Below, in pieces: positions 61,913 through 64,000 of a stretch of DNA of 64,000 bases. Source of the DNA: Nocardioides cremeus (lineage in GTDB: Bacteria; Actinomycetota; Actinomycetes; Propionibacteriales; Nocardioidaceae); contig NZ_JAULSC010000001.1 of NCBI RefSeq assembly GCF_030518195.1, positions 512,047 through 576,046 on the forward strand. The letters run 5' to 3'. Under the pieces are notes generated by a model. The model was not told the DNA's origin, did not search any database, and was given only the letters and a program-made list of their open reading frames with translations. The position numbers were made by a program, and so were the translations under genes. How positions within the stretch are numbered: position 1 is the stretch's first letter; every line of letters starts with the position of its first letter.

Positions 61913-62289
61913 GCGCCGGGGACGTCGGGGCGGTGGTGGCGGGACTGCTGATGCTGCTCGGCGCGCTGTTCTTCCTCGTCACGGCCCTGGGCATGCTGCG
62001 CTCGCGCGACGCCATCAGCCGGGTCAACAACCTCAGCCCCGCCACCGGCGCCGGCCTGCCGCTGGTCATCATCGGCGCGGCGGTGCACGACCTGTCCGCC
62101 GGCGACCTCACCGTCCTCGACGGCGTCAAGGCGGCCCTGGCGGTCGGCGCCGCACTGGTCGTGTCGTCGGTGGCGAGCAACATGCTGGGGCGGGCGGCGT
62201 ACCGCAGCCAGACCGAGCTCGACCCCCGCACCGTGGGCAACGCCCTCGAGCCGTTCGAGGAGCTCGAAGGACACGAGCACGAGGACTAG
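61909..62289 (+). CDS. mrpG: Na+/H+ antiporter subunit G (MrpG)
   Basis: 126 residues: GLLMLLGALFFLVTALGMLRSRDAISRVNNLSPATGAGLPLVIIG is the MrpG signature, followed by a polar acidic tail. Last gene of the antiporter operon; all junctions overlap by four bases, so subunits are made in fixed ratio. The complex would exchange Na+ (or K+) for H+ and aid pH and salt tolerance. Confidence 0.92.
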   Translation: MSAGDVGAVVAGLLMLLGALFFLVTALGMLRSRDAISRVNNLSPATGAGLPLVIIGAAVHDLSAGDLTVLDGVKAALAVGAALVVSSVASNMLGRAAYRSQTELDPRTVGNALEPFEELEGHEHED

Positions 62290-62316
62290 CGCCTCCGCTC
62301 CGCCCGCCCGTGCAGC

Positions 62317-62347
62317 AAGCCCGCCCCGGCAGTGCCGGGGCGGGCTT
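62317..62347. terminator. Bidirectional terminator hairpin after mrpG
   Basis: AAGCCCGCCCCGGC (62317-62330) pairs perfectly with GCCGGGGCGGGCTT (62334-62347) around a 3-nt loop. It lies 28 nt after mrpG and 34 nt from the stop of the convergent gene, and has A/T pairs at its base on both sides. Confidence 0.88.
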
Positions 62348-62380
62348 CGTGGTGCTGTGGCGCGGCGAGCCGGGCGCCGG

Positions 62381-62878
62381 TCAGAGGCTGGTGGCGCTGT
62401 CCTCCGCCCAGCCACCGGGGCCACCGGGGCCACCGGGGCCGCCGTGCCCGCCGTGGCCGCCGCGTCGGCCGGGGCCCCGCAGCTCGCCGGACTCGGCGCG
62501 CCCGAGCACCTCGTCGGCCTCCTCCTGGGTCAGCTCGCCCGCCTCGACGGCCTCGGCGAGGCGCTCCTCCAGGCGCTCGAGGTGCTCGGTCTGCATCTCG
62601 GCGCGCAGGTCGGTCTGCACCTTCTCCAGTGCGGCCGCGACCTCGTCGGCGTCGAGGCCGAGCTCGGCGGCCAGGGCGTCGGCCAGGGCGGCCTGCATCT
62701 CGGCACGCCGGTCCTCGGCGTCCTCGGTGTCGTTGTCGTCGTCGGCTCCCTGTCCTGCGACCTGGGAGCCCTGGCTCTCGGTGTCCTGGGCCAGGGCCGG
62801 CACGGCCCAGGCGGCGAGCCCGGTGCCGGCGGTGGCGGCCAGGACGACCCCGGCGGTGAACGTTGCTGTGCGACGCAT
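62381..62878 (-). CDS. Secreted acidic protein with Gly/His/Pro-rich tail
   Basis: 165 residues with a signal peptide (cleavage near VPALA-QD), an acidic linker (DDDNDTEDAEDRR), two helical segments (ALADALAAELGLDADEVAAALEKV and LEERLAEAVEAGELTQEEADEVLG) resembling the paired helices of actinobacterial YckD/DUF2680-like exported proteins, and a C-terminal GGHGGHGGPGGPGGPGG. ATG 62878 with GAGGAGGAG ribosome binding site. Function unknown; the tail might bind metal. Confidence 0.7.
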   Translation of the reverse strand: MRRTATFTAGVVLAATAGTGLAAWAVPALAQDTESQGSQVAGQGADDDNDTEDAEDRRAEMQAALADALAAELGLDADEVAAALEKVQTDLRAEMQTEHLERLEERLAEAVEAGELTQEEADEVLGRAESGELRGPGRRGGHGGHGGPGGPGGPGGWAEDSATSL

Positions 62879-62933
62879 GTCGCTCCTCCTCGGTGCTGTG
62901 GGTGGGTCGGGACCAGCGTGCGGACCCGACCTG

Positions 62934-63725
62934 TCACCCGGCTCCGGCCGGCCTGTGAGGAACCTGGGTGTCCGCCCGTCGAGGGGCCGGGCGCCACGTG
63001 GCCAGGAGCGCGAGGGCCAGCAGCAGCTCGATGAGGTCGCCACCGAAGTACATCAACGAGCCGGCCGCCCGCATCTCCTGCGCCGGCTCGTCGACCCGCA
63101 CCAGCACGCCGGCGTGCAGCAGCTGCGAGAGCGTGGCGTGCACGGCCACCGCGACGCCGAGCGCGACCAGCCGGGCCCGCACCGAGGCCCGCCCCGCCGC
63201 GGGGTCCGGCCCGGCGATCGCCCAGGTGAACAGCAGCCCGGCCGCGAGCAGGTGCACGTGCACCAGGGCGTGCACCAGGTCGTGGCGGGTGCTCAGCTCG
63301 TAGAGCGGGGTCAGGTAGAGCACCACCAGCCCGCCGCTGCTGAGCACCAGCGCGGGCACGGGGTGTGCCAGCACCCGCCCGACCGGTCCGTGCAGCAGCG
63401 GGCCCAGGCGTCGCGCGGCGCGGTGCGGCAGCCGGCGCAGCAGCAGCGTCGTGGGCGCCCCGAGCACGAGGAGCAGCGGGGCCAGCATCGCCAGCAGGAG
63501 GTGCTGGGCGGCGTGGCCGGCGAAGTCGCGGTCGGCCCAGGCGTCGACGTCCGGCGACAGGGCCAGGACGACCAGGGTGGTGCCGGCGAGGAACGACGCC
63601 GTACGCCGTGCCGGCCAGCCGCGCCGCTCCCGCTCGAGGGCCGCGCCCCAGGCGTAGGCCGTGCCCGCCAGGCCGGCCAGCAGCAGCGGCGCCCAGCCCA
63701 GCAGCTGCGCGACCAGGTCGATCAC
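62934..63725 (-). CDS. ctaG: Cytochrome c oxidase assembly protein, Caa3/CtaG family
   Basis: 263 residues with about seven helices and the Caa3_CtaG hallmarks: WADRDFAGHAAQHLLLAMLAPLLLVLGAPTTLLLR, LYLTPLYELSTRHDLVHALVHVHLLAAGLLFTWAI and HATLSQLLHAG, rich in membrane histidines for copper. Thought to help copper delivery or assembly of caa3-type oxidase. GTG 63725 overlaps the stop of the DUF2243 gene. Confidence 0.88.
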   Translation of the reverse strand: MIDLVAQLLGWAPLLLAGLAGTAYAWGAALERERRGWPARRTASFLAGTTLVVLALSPDVDAWADRDFAGHAAQHLLLAMLAPLLLVLGAPTTLLLRRLPHRAARRLGPLLHGPVGRVLAHPVPALVLSSGGLVVLYLTPLYELSTRHDLVHALVHVHLLAAGLLFTWAIAGPDPAAGRASVRARLVALGVAVAVHATLSQLLHAGVLVRVDEPAQEMRAAGSLMYFGGDLIELLLALALLATWRPAPRRADTQVPHRPAGAG

Positions 63726-64000
63726 GGGTCGTCGTGGACCCGGGCGCCCCGCTGCAGCAGCCAGCCGCCGACGAGCAGCAGGGCGCCGAGCGCCAGGAAG
63801 CCCAGGTCCCACCAGGTCTGGTGCGGCCCGCTGCGCACGTGGTGGATGCCGAGCAGGTGGTGGTCGACGACGCCCTCGACGAGGTTGAAGAGGCCCCACC
63901 CGGCCAGCACCCAGCCCCACAGGGCCCGCGAGGTCCACACCCGCCCGCGCGAGTGCTGGATCCTGGAGTACAGCAGGGCCAGCCCGCCCAGGACGAGCAG
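63722..64000 (-). CDS. DUF2243 membrane protein, 5' end cut by window
   Basis: The minus-strand frame is open to the window edge. The visible C-terminal 92 residues include HSRGRVWTSRALWGWVLAG, FNLVEGVVDHHLLGIHHVR and a final helix ending RGARVHDDP, the DUF2243 pattern. A GTG at 63940 is in frame but lies inside the domain, so the true start is outside. DUF2243 and CtaG are commonly paired (GTGA overlap here). Function unknown. Confidence 0.85.
   Translation of the reverse strand: MLVLGGLALLYSRIQHSRGRVWTSRALWGWVLAGWGLFNLVEGVVDHHLLGIHHVRSGPHQTWWDLGFLALGALLLVGGWLLQRGARVHDDP

Overview
The window looks like a chromosomal segment from a high-GC actinobacterium, most like Nocardioides or a close relative. 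The reasons are very high GC in every codon third position, heavy use of GTG and occasional TTG starts, many start codons placed 6-7 nt after a -10 hexamer (leaderless transcripts), a DtxR/IdeR-type iron regulator, a Zur-type Fur protein, an actinobacterial LexA box, and the actinobacterial gene order FmdB / SAF protein / MscL and 5-FTHF cyclo-ligase / UGPase / MoeA-Glp / MoaC / MogA / RimJ / SepX-GlpR. The genus is an inference; no rRNA gene is present.

Layout. 1-4.15 kb: rpoC, preceded by a broken copy of an intergenic repeat and a suspicious poly-G/poly-C tract, and followed by a strong hairpin. 4.2-6.7 kb: prenyl reductase (MenJ-like), acyltransferase and two small unknown proteins. 6.8-11.1 kb: hydroxyacid-oxoacid transhydrogenase next to a YdiJ-type D-2-hydroxyacid dehydrogenase, together a possible 2-hydroxyglutarate shuttle. 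11-16.7 kb: a 27-residue membrane peptide, methyltransferase, anchored propeller-like protein, topoisomerase IB, macrodomain protein, formylglycine-generating enzyme and two DUF202 membrane proteins. 16.7-25.9 kb: metabolic genes (serC, a CitA-type citrate synthase, pdxH) mixed with GNATs, zinc-ribbon membrane proteins, a DUF2252 protein and secreted proteins.

25.9-30.5 kb is the most regulated stretch. A DUF222-HNH gene lies behind a perfect SOS box. It is followed by soxR, a SoxR-type operator in a 19-bp promoter spacer, a 12-codon leader peptide with a nearly perfect Shine-Dalgarno and mutually exclusive hairpins, then an MFS drug exporter and a MarR regulator. 30.5-37.5 kb holds alpha-glucosidase, a hot-dog-like protein coupled to photolyase, dtxR/ideR, sirtuin, DUF2277 and a saccharopine-dehydrogenase-like protein. 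37.5-39.6 kb carries a D12-class adenine methyltransferase translationally coupled to a putative restriction endonuclease, beside an MSMEG_6728-type protein. 40-44.8 kb: zur, tRNA-Arg, a phosphodiesterase-fold protein, an LCP protein, mscL, a SAF protein and an FmdB protein.

44.8-51 kb: penicillin acylase, three copies of the intergenic repeat, an MFS transporter with a long cytosolic tail that ends in a winged-helix-like segment, and 5-FTHF cyclo-ligase. 51-56.3 kb: UGPase and the moeA(glp)-moaC-mogA-rimJ cluster ending in the divisome receptor SepX/GlpR. 56.3-62.3 kb: tRNA-Ala and a complete Mrp cation/proton antiporter operon (A/B fusion, C, D, E, F, G), closed by a terminator. 62.4-64 kb: a secreted unknown protein, a CtaG-family protein and a DUF2243 gene cut by the window edge. 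No insertion sequence, prophage or CRISPR array was seen; the only repetitive element is the hairpin family at 1 and 47.6-48.1 kb.
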